Notes: generated by a model from the letters alone, not told the origin. A stretch of 64,000 bases of DNA from Rhodobacterales bacterium (GCA_003249215.1 QKJR01000003.1:87068-151067), one strand, 5' to 3'. Positions 43,401 through 51,777 are shown, counted from the stretch's first letter. A program made the numbers and translations.

Positions 43401-43970
43401 ATGAGAGAGTATCTGACCACCGCCCTCGCCACCGCGGCCACCGTGATCGCGCTTGCACTGCCCGTGGGCGCCTCGGAAATCGGCGACGACGGGCTGCACA
43501 AGGAGCCCTGGTTCCGCGACACGTTCAAGGACATGCGCGAGGATCTGGGCGAGGCCAATGCCGAGGGTAAGCGGCTCCTCGTCATCTGGGAACAGCGTGG
43601 CTGCATCTATTGCAAGAAGATGCATGAGGAGGTGTTTTCGGACGACAAGATCCGCGGCCAGATCGAGGCCGATTATTTCGTCGTGCAGATGAACCTGTTC
43701 GGCGATGTCGAGGTCACCGATTTCGACGGCGAGACCCTGCCCGAGAAGCAGATGGCGATGAAATGGGGGGTGATGTTCACCCCCACGATGATGTTCTTCC
43801 CCGAAGAGGTGCCCGAGGGCGCCACCGCCCAGAAAGCCGCCGTCGCGAGCATGCCCGGGGCCTTCGGAAAGGGCACCACTGGGGCGCTTCTGACCTGGGT
43901 GAAAAATCACGGTTACGAGAGCGGCGAGAACTTCCAGAAGTTCGTCGCCGACCAGATGGCGACCCAGTGA
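43401..43970 (+). CDS. soxW: SoxW, periplasmic thioredoxin
   Basis: A 189-aa secreted thioredoxin with signal MREYLTTALATAATVIALALPVGAS, active-site C-I-Y-C at 68-71 (WEQRGCIYCKKMHEEVF) and cis-Pro in FTPTMMFF. It receives electrons from SoxV and keeps SoxYZ reducible. AGGAG precedes the ATG. Confidence 0.95.
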   Translation: MREYLTTALATAATVIALALPVGASEIGDDGLHKEPWFRDTFKDMREDLGEANAEGKRLLVIWEQRGCIYCKKMHEEVFSDDKIRGQIEADYFVVQMNLFGDVEVTDFDGETLPEKQMAMKWGVMFTPTMMFFPEEVPEGATAQKAAVASMPGAFGKGTTGALLTWVKNHGYESGENFQKFVADQMATQ

Positions 43971-43983
43971 CGCCCGAATTTTG

Positions 43984-44036
43984 CGGCGTCGCGGCGAGAT
44001 TTTCCGCCGCGCTGCGGCAAGTTATTCTGGGATAAC
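43984..44036 (+). promoter_or_regulatory. Two dyads at the 3' end of soxVW
   Basis: An imperfect 16-bp hairpin, TTGCGGCGTCGCGGCG paired with CGCCGCGCTGCGGCAA, is followed by GTTAT-TCTGGG-ATAAC (44021-44036). There is no T-run, so these look like an attenuator or mRNA-end structure rather than a classical terminator. Confidence 0.5.
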
Positions 44037-44083
44037 AAGAACTTGCCTAGTGATCTTCGTGTGGCCTCGTTATGTCCGTCGGA

Positions 44084-44117
44084 ACATATTGATAAACATA
44101 TAGATTTTTGAATTTAA
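44084..44117 (+). promoter_or_regulatory. soxX promoter with candidate SoxR operator
   Basis: TTGATA (44089-44094) and ATTTAA (44112-44117) are 17 bases apart. They overlap ACATAT-TGATAA-ACATAT (44084-44101), which resembles the ACATATGAATAT sequence in the soxS-soxV gap. This is the equivalent of the wx operator region. Confidence 0.6.
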
Positions 44118-44180
44118 ATGTTGCGTCACTCCGTCGCACATGACTAGATGCCCTAAGGGAGAAGACAAGGGAGGTCCTCG

Positions 44181-44657
44181 ATGAATCGCCACGTTCTGTG
44201 GATGGCCTGTGCCGCCACCACGTTCGCAGCCGGAATTGCCTGCGCGGAAACCGCGCCGACGGAGGTGCAATTCGACGAAACCGGCGCTGTCGCCCAATCG
44301 CTCACCGGCGCGCCCGGCAATGCCGAAGAGGGCGCCAAGGTCGCCTCGACCCGCCCGCTCGGCAACTGCGTCGCCTGCCATCAGGTCGCCGCCTTGACCG
44401 CCGATTTTCAGGGCAATATCGCCCCCGCGCTCGATGGTGCGGCCGACCGCTGGTCCGAGGCGCAACTGCGCGGGATCGTGGTCGATGCCAAGCATACCTT
44501 CCCCGAGTCGATGATGCCCGGCATGTACAAGACCGGCCCCTTCATTCGCCCGGGTGACGCCTACACCGGCAAGGCCGCCCCGGCCGATCTGCCGCCGATT
44601 CTGACGGCGGCGCAGGTCGAGGACGTGGTCGCCTTCCTGATGACGCTCAAAGACTGA
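44181..44657 (+). CDS. soxX: SoxX, monoheme cytochrome c
   Basis: Periplasmic subunit of SoxXA, which couples thiosulfate to the SoxYZ cysteine and takes the electrons. A 158-aa precursor with signal to about Ala22 (MACAATTFAAGIACA), heme motif CVACH at 63-67 and methionine candidates for the sixth ligand at 111-115 (PESMMPGMYK). GGGAGG precedes the ATG. First gene of the structural operon soxXYZABCD. Confidence 0.96.
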   Translation: MNRHVLWMACAATTFAAGIACAETAPTEVQFDETGAVAQSLTGAPGNAEEGAKVASTRPLGNCVACHQVAALTADFQGNIAPALDGAADRWSEAQLRGIVVDAKHTFPESMMPGMYKTGPFIRPGDAYTGKAAPADLPPILTAAQVEDVVAFLMTLKD

Positions 44658-44673
44658 TCGCGCCCCCGCGATC
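44656..44673 (+). other. Hairpin between soxX and soxY
   Basis: Perfect GATCGCG-CCCC-CGCGATC beginning in the soxX stop codon. No T-run. Confidence 0.7.
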
Positions 44674-44699
44674 GCCTGACATTCCAAGAGGAGAGAGAG

Positions 44700-45116
44700 A
44701 TGAACCTTAGCAGACGTGATGCTCTGGGTCTCGCGCTCGGTGGCGCCGCCGCCTTCGCGCTGCCCTTCCCGGCGCTGGCCGACGGCGCCGAGGCGATTGC
44801 CGCCTTCACCGGCGGAGCGACCCCGGGCGAGGGTGGGGTGACCCTGACCGCCCCGGAAATCGCCGAGAACGGCAACACGGTCCCGGTTTCCGTCGACGCG
44901 CCCGGCGCGACCGCGATCGCGGTTTTCGCCACCGGCAACCCGACCCCCGAGGTCGTGGTGTTCAACTTCGGCCCGGCGGCTGGCTCGCAAATGGCGTCGA
45001 CCCGCATCCGTCTGTCGAAGACCCAGGACGTGGTCGCGATCGCCAAGATGGCCGATGGCAGCTTCGTTCAGGCCGCGTCGACCGTGAAGGTCACCATCGG
45101 CGGCTGCGGCGGCTGA
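44700..45116 (+). CDS. soxY: SoxY, sulfur-carrier subunit
   Basis: The 138-aa protein carries sulfur intermediates on a terminal cysteine. A twin-arginine signal SRRDALGLALGGAAAFALPFPALA is present and the C-terminus is the swinging arm GGCGG with Cys136. The body has the SoxY immunoglobulin-like strands (GGVTLTAPEIAENGNTVPVSV). GAGGAGAGAGAG lies ahead of the ATG. SoxZ follows after 22 bases. Confidence 0.97.
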   Translation: MNLSRRDALGLALGGAAAFALPFPALADGAEAIAAFTGGATPGEGGVTLTAPEIAENGNTVPVSVDAPGATAIAVFATGNPTPEVVVFNFGPAAGSQMASTRIRLSKTQDVVAIAKMADGSFVQAASTVKVTIGGCGG

Positions 45117-45138
45117 GTTCGGTTCGAGGAGAGAAGAT

Positions 45139-45468
45139 ATGGCTGATAACGTCAAACCCCGCGTGAAAGTGCCCTCGAAAGCCTCGGCTGGCGAAGTGGT
45201 CACGCTCAAGACCCTGATCTCGCACCCGATGGAATCGGGGCAGCGCAAGGACAAGGACGGGAACCTGATCCCGCGCTCGATCATCAACCGCTTCACCTGC
45301 GAGTTCAACGGCGCCATGGTGATCGACGTCACCCTCGAGCCCTCGATCTCGACCAACCCCTATTTCGAGTTCGATGCCAAGGTCGATGCCTCGGGGGACT
45401 TCAAGTTCACCTGGTACGACGACGACGGCTCGGTCTACGAGGACGCCAAGTCGATCGAAGTGGCCTGA
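45139..45468 (+). CDS. soxZ: SoxZ, sulfur-carrier partner subunit
   Basis: A 109-aa protein without a signal peptide, exported folded with SoxY. It has MADNVKPRVKVPSKASAGEVVTLKTLISHPMESGQR and NPYFEFDAKVDASGDFKFTWYDDDG, typical of SoxZ. It docks SoxYZ on SoxXA, SoxB and SoxCD. Confidence 0.97.
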   Translation: MADNVKPRVKVPSKASAGEVVTLKTLISHPMESGQRKDKDGNLIPRSIINRFTCEFNGAMVIDVTLEPSISTNPYFEFDAKVDASGDFKFTWYDDDGSVYEDAKSIEVA

Positions 45469-45477
45469 GGCCCGATC

Positions 45478-45539
45478 GGGTCGGATCGGGACCGACCCTA
45501 CCAAGGAAAGCCTGCGCCCCGGGGAGAGAGGGCGCAGGC
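45478..45539 (+). other. Two tandem hairpins between soxZ and soxA
   Basis: GGGTCGG-N7-CCGACCC (45478-45498) and GCCTGCGCC-N12-GGCGCAGGC (45510-45539) occupy most of the 93-base spacer. Neither has a T-run. They could stabilise the upstream soxXYZ message, whose products are needed in larger amount. Confidence 0.7.
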
Positions 45540-45561
45540 GCTACTCAGGGAGGATCTAGGA

Positions 45562-46422
45562 ATGACGCTGCGCTTGCGCACCACCACCTTCGTCGCCGCT
45601 GCCGCGCTCTGTGCCGGTTTGGCGCCGGCTCTGGCCGAACCGGCCGATGCCGAGCTGGTCATCAATGACGAGGTCACCATCAAGACCGTCGCCCCCGCGG
45701 CCGAGCACCTGAAAGGGCATCTCGACACGGTCTATTCCGGCTGGCTCTTCCGCGAGGACGAGACCCGGGCCATGGAAATGGATGATTTCGACAACCCGAA
45801 CATGGTCTTCGCCGAACAGGCGATGGAGGTCTGGTCGACCCCCGAGGGGACCGAGAACAAGTCCTGTGCCGATTGCCACGGCGCGATCGAAGAGGGCATG
45901 ATGGGCGTGCGCGCCAAGATGCCCAAGATCAACGCGGCGGGCGATCTCTGGTCGCTCGAGAACTACGTCAACGACTGCCGCACCAACCGGATGGGCGCCG
46001 AGGCGTGGAAATGGAACAGCCAGGACATGAAGAACATGACCGTGGCGATCTCGGTCCAGTCGCGCGGGATGCCCGTCGCGGTGGAAATCGACGGCCCCGC
46101 CCAATCGCATTGGGAAAAGGGCAAGGAGATGTATTACACCCGCTACGGTCAGCTCGAGCTGAGCTGCGCGAATTGCCATGAGGACAACTATGGCAATTTC
46201 ATTCGCGCCGACCACCTGAGCCAGGGCCAGGTTGCAGGCTTCCCGGTCTATCGCCTGAAGGACGCGAATATCGTCTCGATCCATCAGCGTTTCGTCGGCT
46301 GCATCCGCGACACCCGCGCCGAGACCTTCGCGGCCGGTTCGCAGGAGTTCATCGACCTCGAGCTCTATGTCGCCTCGCGCGGCTACGGTCTCGACATCGA
46401 AGGTGCGGGCGTTCGCCCCTGA
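45562..46422 (+). CDS. soxA: SoxA, diheme cytochrome c
   Basis: Catalytic subunit of SoxXA, 286 aa with a signal peptide (LRTTTFVAAAALCAGLAPALA). Two heme motifs are present, CADCH at 102-106 and CANCH at 202-206; Cys139 (NDCRTNRMG) is the expected axial ligand of heme 1 and Cys247 in VGCIRDTRAE the sulfur-binding ligand of the active-site heme. This is the diheme type as in Paracoccus and Rhodovulum. GGGAGGATC precedes the ATG. Confidence 0.96.
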   Translation: MTLRLRTTTFVAAAALCAGLAPALAEPADAELVINDEVTIKTVAPAAEHLKGHLDTVYSGWLFREDETRAMEMDDFDNPNMVFAEQAMEVWSTPEGTENKSCADCHGAIEEGMMGVRAKMPKINAAGDLWSLENYVNDCRTNRMGAEAWKWNSQDMKNMTVAISVQSRGMPVAVEIDGPAQSHWEKGKEMYYTRYGQLELSCANCHEDNYGNFIRADHLSQGQVAGFPVYRLKDANIVSIHQRFVGCIRDTRAETFAAGSQEFIDLELYVASRGYGLDIEGAGVRP

Positions 46423-46551
46423 GTTTCACGCGGGGCGGGGCAACCCGTCCCGCGTTCCTCCCTCTGATACATTCACACATCGCTATCTGACGAGGTTCGG
46501 ACCCGACCGGACCCGGGACGACAGCCCCCGCGGGGGCCGAAAGGAGAAACC

Positions 46552-48243
46552 ATGATTTCGCGTCGCGAATTTATCCAGGCGAGCTTGGCCGCCTCGACCA
46601 TCCTCGGGGCCTCGGGCCTCTCGCGCTGGTCGCGGGTCATGGCGCAACAGGCGCTGACCCAGGACCAGCTTCTGGAGTTCGACACTTTCGGCAATGTAAC
46701 GCTGATCCATATCACCGACATCCACGCCCAGGCGAAACCGATCTATTTCCGCGAGCCCGAGATCAACCTCGGCGTGGGCGCGGCCAAGGGCGTGCCGCCG
46801 CATGTGGTGGGCAAGGACTTCCTCGAGATGTTCAAGATCGCCCCGAACTCCCCCGAGGCCTATGCGCTGACCTATGACAATTATGTCGATCTGGCGAAAG
46901 GCTATGGCCGGATGGGCGGCATGGACCGGGTGGCGACCGTGGTCAAGGCGATCCGGGCGGACCGCCCCGATGCGCTGCTGCTCGACGGCGGTGACACCTG
47001 GCACGGCTCGATGACCGCGCTCAAGACCGCCGGTCAGGACATGGTCAACATCATGAACGCGCTCGGCACCGATGCGATGACCTCGCATTGGGAATGGACC
47101 TATGGTCAGGACCGGGTGAAGGAAATCGTCGAAACGCTGCCCTTCCCCTTCCTCGGCGCCAACATCTTCGACGTGGAATGGGACGAGCCGGCGTTCGAGC
47201 CCTACAAGATCTTCGAGCGCGGCGGCGTGCGCATCGCCGTCATCGGTCAGGCCTTCCCCTATATGCCGATCGCCAACCCGAAATGGATGTTCCCGGACTA
47301 CTCCTTCGGGATCCGCGAGGAGCGGATGCAGGAAGTCGTCGACGAGGTCCGCGCCGAGGGTGTCGATCTGGTCGTCTGCCTCAGCCACAACGGCTTCGAC
47401 GTGGACCGCAAGATGGCCGGTCGCGTGAAGGGGATCGACGTGATCCTGACCGGCCACACCCATGACGCGGTGCCCGAGCCGGTGCTGATCGGCGATACGA
47501 TCATGATCGCCTCGGGCTCGAACGGCAAATTCGTCAGCCGCGTCGATCTCGACGTGCGCGACGGCAAGATGATGGGCTTCCGCCACAAGCTGATCCCGAT
47601 CTTCTCGGACGTGATCACGCCCGATGCCGAGATGGCCGCCCTGATCGACGGCGAGCGCGAACCCTACAAGGCCGAGCTCGAAGAGGTGATCGGTCAGACC
47701 GAGAGCCTGCTCTACCGCCGCGGCAACTTCAACGGCACCTGGGATGACCTGATCTGCGATGCGATGCTCAGTGAACGCGACGCCGAGATCGCCATGAGCC
47801 CGGGCGTGCGCTGGGGCACCACGCTGCTTCCGGGCGACAACATCACCCGCGAGGACATCCTCAACGCCACCTCGATGACCTATGGCGCTTGCTACCGCAC
47901 CGAGATGACCGGCGAGACGATCCGCACGATCCTCGAAGACGTGGCCGACAACATCTTCAACACCGACCCCTATTACCAGCAGGGCGGCGACATGGTCCGC
48001 ATCGGCGGCATGGGCTATCACATCGACGTCTCGGCGCCGATCGGCAGCCGGATCTCGAACATGACGCTCCTGAAGGACGGCTCGGACATCGACCCCGCGC
48101 GCTCCTATGTCGTGGCCGGCTGGGCCTCGGTCAACGAGGGCACCGAAGGGCCGCAGATCTGGGACGTGATCGAGGACCACATCAAGAAAATCGGCACCGT
48201 GAGCCTGACCCCGAACACTTCGGTGGTCGTGACTGGCGCCTGA
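46552..48243 (+). CDS. soxB: SoxB, sulfate thiol esterase
   Basis: Di-manganese hydrolase that releases sulfate from SoxYZ-bound S-thiosulfonate. The 563-aa precursor has a twin-arginine signal (SRREFIQASLAASTILGASG), metallophosphatase motifs DIHAQ near 56-60, GGDTWHGS near 147, LSHNGFD near 282 and GHTHD near 303, and a C-terminal 5'-nucleotidase-type domain from about 365. GGAG precedes the ATG. Confidence 0.97.
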   Translation: MISRREFIQASLAASTILGASGLSRWSRVMAQQALTQDQLLEFDTFGNVTLIHITDIHAQAKPIYFREPEINLGVGAAKGVPPHVVGKDFLEMFKIAPNSPEAYALTYDNYVDLAKGYGRMGGMDRVATVVKAIRADRPDALLLDGGDTWHGSMTALKTAGQDMVNIMNALGTDAMTSHWEWTYGQDRVKEIVETLPFPFLGANIFDVEWDEPAFEPYKIFERGGVRIAVIGQAFPYMPIANPKWMFPDYSFGIREERMQEVVDEVRAEGVDLVVCLSHNGFDVDRKMAGRVKGIDVILTGHTHDAVPEPVLIGDTIMIASGSNGKFVSRVDLDVRDGKMMGFRHKLIPIFSDVITPDAEMAALIDGEREPYKAELEEVIGQTESLLYRRGNFNGTWDDLICDAMLSERDAEIAMSPGVRWGTTLLPGDNITREDILNATSMTYGACYRTEMTGETIRTILEDVADNIFNTDPYYQQGGDMVRIGGMGYHIDVSAPIGSRISNMTLLKDGSDIDPARSYVVAGWASVNEGTEGPQIWDVIEDHIKKIGTVSLTPNTSVVVTGA

Positions 48244-48282
48244 GCTTTGCCCCGCAAGGGATTGGAATAGAAGGAGAAGACG

Positions 48283-49578
48283 ATGGACGAGAAGGAACGC
48301 GAAAACCGCGGGCTCGCGCTCGATCGCCGCACCTTCCTGCGTTCGGGGGCCGCGGTCGGCGCCCTGGCCGCGGGGGCGGGCGCCGCACGCGCCGAGGGTG
48401 AGCCCGATCCGCTGATCACCGAGGTCCAGTATTGGGCGAACGGCTGGGGCGACGGCGTGGATGCTTCGCCCTATGGCCTGCCGATCGAATTCGAGAGCGA
48501 CGTGATCCGCCGCAACGTGCCGTGGCTGACCGCCGATGTGATCAGCTCGATCAACTTCACGCCGATCCACGCGCTCGACGGCACGATCACCCCCACCGGC
48601 TGCGCGTTCGAGCGCCACCACTCGGGTGCGATCGAGCTCAAGAAGGAAGATTACCGGCTGATGATCAACGGCCTCGTCGATCAGCCGCTGGTCTTCACCT
48701 ATGAGGATCTCGAGCGCTTCCCGCGCGTGAACCGCACCTTCTTCCTCGAATGCGCGGCGAACTCGGGGATGGAATGGGCGGGCGCACAGCTCAACGGCGT
48801 GCAGTTCACCCAGGGCATGATCCACAACATGCAATATTCGGGCATCCCCCTGCGCACGTTGCTGGAAGAGGCGGGGCTCTCGAACATCGGCGATATCAAG
48901 GACAAGTGGGTCTATGTAGAGGGTGCCGACGCCTCGTCGAACGGCCGCTCGATCCCGCTGGAGAAGGCACTCGACGATTGCCTCGTGGCGATCAAGGCCA
49001 ATGGCGAGGCGCTGCGCAAGGAGCACGGCTATCCGGTCCGTCTGTGCGTTCCCGGCTGGGAAGGCAACATGTGGGTCAAATGGCTGCGCCGCATCGAAGT
49101 GACCGACCAGCCGGTGCAAAGCCGCGAGGAAACCTCGAAATACACCGACACGCTGGCCGATGGCACCTCGCGCAAATGGACCTGGGTCATGGACGCCAAG
49201 TCGGTCGTCACCTCGCCCTCGCCGCAGATGCCGATCACGCATGGCAAGGGCCCGCTGGTGATCACCGGTCTCGCCTGGTCGGGCCGCGGCGCGATCACGC
49301 AGGTCGACGTCTCGCTCGACGGCGGCAAGAGCTGGAAGGTCGCGCGTCTGGCCGAGCCGGGCGTGGCGATGGCAATGAGCCGTTTCTATCTCGAGATCGA
49401 CTGGCAGGGCGAAGAGATGTTCCTGCAAAGCCGGGCGCATGACGACACGGGCTATGTCCAGCCGACCAAGACCCAGCTCCGCGCGATCCGCGGCGAGAAC
49501 TCGGTCTATCACAACAACGCCATCCAGACCTGGTGGATCAAGTCGAACGGGGAGGCCGAGAATGTCGAAGTTTCGTGA
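48283..49578 (+). CDS. soxC: SoxC, molybdenum sulfane dehydrogenase subunit
   Basis: Molybdopterin protein of the sulfite-oxidase fold; with SoxD it oxidises the sulfane sulfur left on SoxYZ, yielding six electrons. The 431-aa precursor has a Tat signal (LDRRTFLRSGAAVGALAAGAGA, arginines at 15-16), the molybdenum cysteine Cys157 in FFLECAANSG, and a C-terminal dimerisation domain (GLAWSGRGAITQVDVSLDGGKSW). Its last 17 bases overlap soxD. Confidence 0.97.
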   Translation: MDEKERENRGLALDRRTFLRSGAAVGALAAGAGAARAEGEPDPLITEVQYWANGWGDGVDASPYGLPIEFESDVIRRNVPWLTADVISSINFTPIHALDGTITPTGCAFERHHSGAIELKKEDYRLMINGLVDQPLVFTYEDLERFPRVNRTFFLECAANSGMEWAGAQLNGVQFTQGMIHNMQYSGIPLRTLLEEAGLSNIGDIKDKWVYVEGADASSNGRSIPLEKALDDCLVAIKANGEALRKEHGYPVRLCVPGWEGNMWVKWLRRIEVTDQPVQSREETSKYTDTLADGTSRKWTWVMDAKSVVTSPSPQMPITHGKGPLVITGLAWSGRGAITQVDVSLDGGKSWKVARLAEPGVAMAMSRFYLEIDWQGEEMFLQSRAHDDTGYVQPTKTQLRAIRGENSVYHNNAIQTWWIKSNGEAENVEVS

Positions 49579-50197
49579 TCTGGTGATTGCCGCGGGCGGC
49601 CTCGCGGTTCTGGCGCTGCCGGCGCATGCGGAAAAGCTCGGCCTCGGCCGCGCCGCGCTCCCCGAAGAGATCGCGGCCTGGACGGTCGAGGTCTTCCCCG
49701 ACGGCACCAACCTGCCCGAAGGCTCGGGCTCGGTCGCCGATGGCGAGGAACTCTTCTCGGAAAAATGCGCGATCTGCCACGGCGAGTTTGCCGAGGGCGT
49801 CGACAACTGGCCGAAGCTGGCCGGTGGCGACGGCACGCTCGCCGACAAGGACCCGCTGAAGACCGTGGGCAGCTACTGGCCCTATCTCTCGACCGTCTGG
49901 GATTATGCCCACCGCTCGATGCCGTTTGGCAATGCGGGCACGCTGACCGTCGACGAGACCTATGCGATCGTGGCCTATATCATCTATTCGAACGATCTGG
50001 TGGATGACGATTTCGTCCTCTCGAAGGAGAATTTCCTCTCGGTCGAGATGCCGAATGCCGGGGGCTTCATCGTCGATGACCGCCCCGAGACGGAATATCC
50101 GGAATTCTCGAAACCGGCCTGCATGGAGAACTGCAAGGAGACGGTCGAGATCACCAAGCGCGCCACCGTGCTCGATGTGACCCCGGACGTGGAATAA
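49562..50197 (+). CDS. soxD: SoxD, short monoheme cytochrome c subunit
   Basis: Electron-accepting subunit of SoxCD. The 211-aa precursor has signal MSKFRDLVIAAGGLAVLALPAHA, one heme motif CAICH at 69-73 and the likely axial Met120 in RSMPFGNAG. It ends with PACMENCKETV and no second heme domain, whereas SoxD of Paracoccus pantotrophus is about 380 aa with two hemes. The frame is closed by a TAA with a terminator behind it, so the shortness looks natural rather than a frameshift; no second CxxCH is visible downstream in any frame. Confidence 0.93.
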   Translation: MSKFRDLVIAAGGLAVLALPAHAEKLGLGRAALPEEIAAWTVEVFPDGTNLPEGSGSVADGEELFSEKCAICHGEFAEGVDNWPKLAGGDGTLADKDPLKTVGSYWPYLSTVWDYAHRSMPFGNAGTLTVDETYAIVAYIIYSNDLVDDDFVLSKENFLSVEMPNAGGFIVDDRPETEYPEFSKPACMENCKETVEITKRATVLDVTPDVE

Positions 50198-50223
50198 GCG
50201 CCGCAAGACGCTGACAATGCAGG

Positions 50224-50252
50224 AAACGCCCGTCCCCGGACGGGCGTTTTTC
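50224..50252 (+). terminator. Terminator of the sox operon
   Basis: AAACGCCCGTCC / GGACGGGCGTTT with a minimal loop, followed by TTTCTTT, 27 bases after soxD. It ends the operon before any soxE, F, G or H. Confidence 0.92.
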
Positions 50253-50351
50253 TTTGTGCGGCCGGGGAGCCGACATGAAAAAGGCGCCCAAGGGGCGCCG
50301 TGATCGGGGAAAATGGGCGCGCGGCGCGCGCCGAACGCAGTCCGGGCGGGC

Positions 50352-50471
50352 TCAGAGGCCCGCGTTGACCTGACGGCGGGCGCTGGTGCGCATCACCACC
50401 TCACGCAGGAGGGCGGCGGCGATGACCGCGACGGCGAGCGTGTCGAAGCTGATGAATTCAAGGCCGGACAT
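50352..50471 (-). CDS. 39-aa membrane peptide, unknown
   Basis: MSGLEFISFDTLAVAVIAAALLREVVMRTSARRQVNAGL: one short hydrophobic helix (about 10-22) and a basic tail. The ATG is preceded by AGGAGGAAGATC, the strongest Shine-Dalgarno sequence near any short ORF in the window, which is the main reason to call it. It converges with the sox operon. No family recognised. Confidence 0.55.
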   Translation of the reverse strand: MSGLEFISFDTLAVAVIAAALLREVVMRTSARRQVNAGL

Positions 50472-50711
50472 GATCTTCCTCCTGTTGGACAAGCCGACCA
50501 TCGGCGGGAAATGGGGCGGAAAGAAGGCAGCGGGAGGGCATTTCGGTGCGCGGGGGGGCGGGGCGGTGCGGGGTCTCGGCCTGCGGCCACGTCCGGGCCG
50601 GCTGCACCGGGTTTGTGGGGGAGGCCCGCGGGCGCCGCGCCGGGGCGCGCAAGATCGGGCTTGACCTGCCGCGCCGCCGCGATACCGATGGGCGGGATCA
50701 GGAGGGGCCCC
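50472..50711. other. Spacer between the 39-aa gene and the CorA-type gene
   Basis: 240 GC-rich bases with no convincing gene, hairpin or promoter that I can see. The divergent promoters of both neighbours must lie here. Confidence 0.5.
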
Positions 50712-51686
50712 ATGCTCTACGCCTTCACCCCCGGCAGCCGCGGCCTCGCCCGGCTCGGACAGGAAACGCCCCTCGCACCGGGCGCCGATCTCGAGCGCGC
50801 GCTCTGGATCGACCTTTACCGCCCGCTCGACAGTCAGGCGGCCGCGGTCTCGGCGCTCGGGGTCGACGTCCCGACGCTTGCCGACATGGAAGAGATCGAG
50901 ATCTCGAACCGCCTCTACCGCGAGGAGGGGGCCGATGTGATGACCGTGGTTCTGCCCGGTCTGACCCCCGACGGCAGCCATGTCTCGGGCCCCGTCACCT
51001 TCATCCTGAGCGGCGCGCGCCTCGTCACCGTGCGCCACCACGCGCCGCGCAGCTTCGAGACCTTCCCCGAGCGCGCCGACCGTTCGGCCGCGGGCACCAC
51101 CTCGGCGGAACGGGTCTTTCTGGGGCTCATCGAGGAAATCATCGCCCGGCAGGCCGACATCCTCGAAGGCATCGGGCGCACGCTCGACCGGGTCTCGGGG
51201 CTCGTGCTCGGCGGCACGGGGCCGGCCTCGGACGAGTTGCAGCGCGCGCTCGAAGAGGTCGGGCGGCAGGGGGAACTCCTTGGCCGGGTGCGGCTCGCGC
51301 TCCTCACGCTCGAACGCGCGCTCTCGTTCTTCGATCAGACGCTGAGCACCCATTCCGAGGGCAAGGAACTGCATGGCATCGTGAAAAGCCAGATCCGCGA
51401 CATCGGCTCGCTCGCCGTGCATGGCGATTTCCTCTCGAGCCGGGTTTCGCTCTCGGTCGATGCCACGCTCGGGATGATCAACCTCGCGCAGAACACCACC
51501 GTGCGCATCGTCTCGGTCGTGGCCGCGCTCTTCATGCCGCCGACGATGATCGCCTCGATCTACGGGATGAACTTCCACATCATGCCCGAACTCGACTGGC
51601 CCTGGGGCTATCCGATGGCGCTCGGGCTGATGGCGGGCTCGGCCTTCGGCACCTGGGCCTTCTTCAAATGGAAGGACTGGCTCTGA
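50712..51686 (+). CDS. CorA/ZntB-family divalent cation transporter
   Basis: A 324-aa protein of the CorA superfamily. It has a long cytoplasmic N-terminal domain (about 1-260) with extended helices (ERVFLGLIEEIIARQADILEGIGRTLDRVSGLV; SLSVDATLGMINLAQNTTVRIVSVVAALF) and two C-terminal helices joined by the ion-selectivity loop YGMNF (near 286). The C-terminus is FFKWKDWL. The ZntB and CorA groups cannot be separated with confidence by eye, so Mg, Co or Zn are all possible. AGGAGGGG lies ahead of ATG 50712; the ORF track adds 133 spurious residues. Confidence 0.9.
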   Translation: MLYAFTPGSRGLARLGQETPLAPGADLERALWIDLYRPLDSQAAAVSALGVDVPTLADMEEIEISNRLYREEGADVMTVVLPGLTPDGSHVSGPVTFILSGARLVTVRHHAPRSFETFPERADRSAAGTTSAERVFLGLIEEIIARQADILEGIGRTLDRVSGLVLGGTGPASDELQRALEEVGRQGELLGRVRLALLTLERALSFFDQTLSTHSEGKELHGIVKSQIRDIGSLAVHGDFLSSRVSLSVDATLGMINLAQNTTVRIVSVVAALFMPPTMIASIYGMNFHIMPELDWPWGYPMALGLMAGSAFGTWAFFKWKDWL

Positions 51687-51697
51687 GCGCAGGGCGC

Positions 51698-51755
51698 CTC
51701 CGGCGGGAGTATTTCATCCAAGGAAAAGATGGGCTTTTTCTTGGTCCAAATACTC
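51698..51755 (+). repeat. Palindromic element, copy B5
   Basis: CTCCGGCGGGAGTATTTcatCCAAGgAAAA (51698-51727) pairs with TTTTTCTTGGtcCAAATACTC (51735-51755), starting 12 bases after the CorA-type stop and ending just before the convergent protease stop. It could serve as terminator for both strands. Confidence 0.85.
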
Positions 51756-51777
51756 AAAGAGCGCGGTGGCAACCCGC

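Noticed and set aside
46483-49848. 1121-aa minus-strand ORF over soxB-soxC
   Set aside because: Antisense shadow of two well-identified Sox genes.
50313-50711. N-terminal extension of the CorA-type protein
   Set aside because: Low-complexity Gly/Arg/Ala sequence; a strong AGGAGGGG precedes the internal ATG.
50253-50711. soxE, soxF, soxG or soxH continuation
   Set aside because: Only a terminator, a 39-aa minus-strand ORF and an empty spacer lie between soxD and the CorA-type gene.
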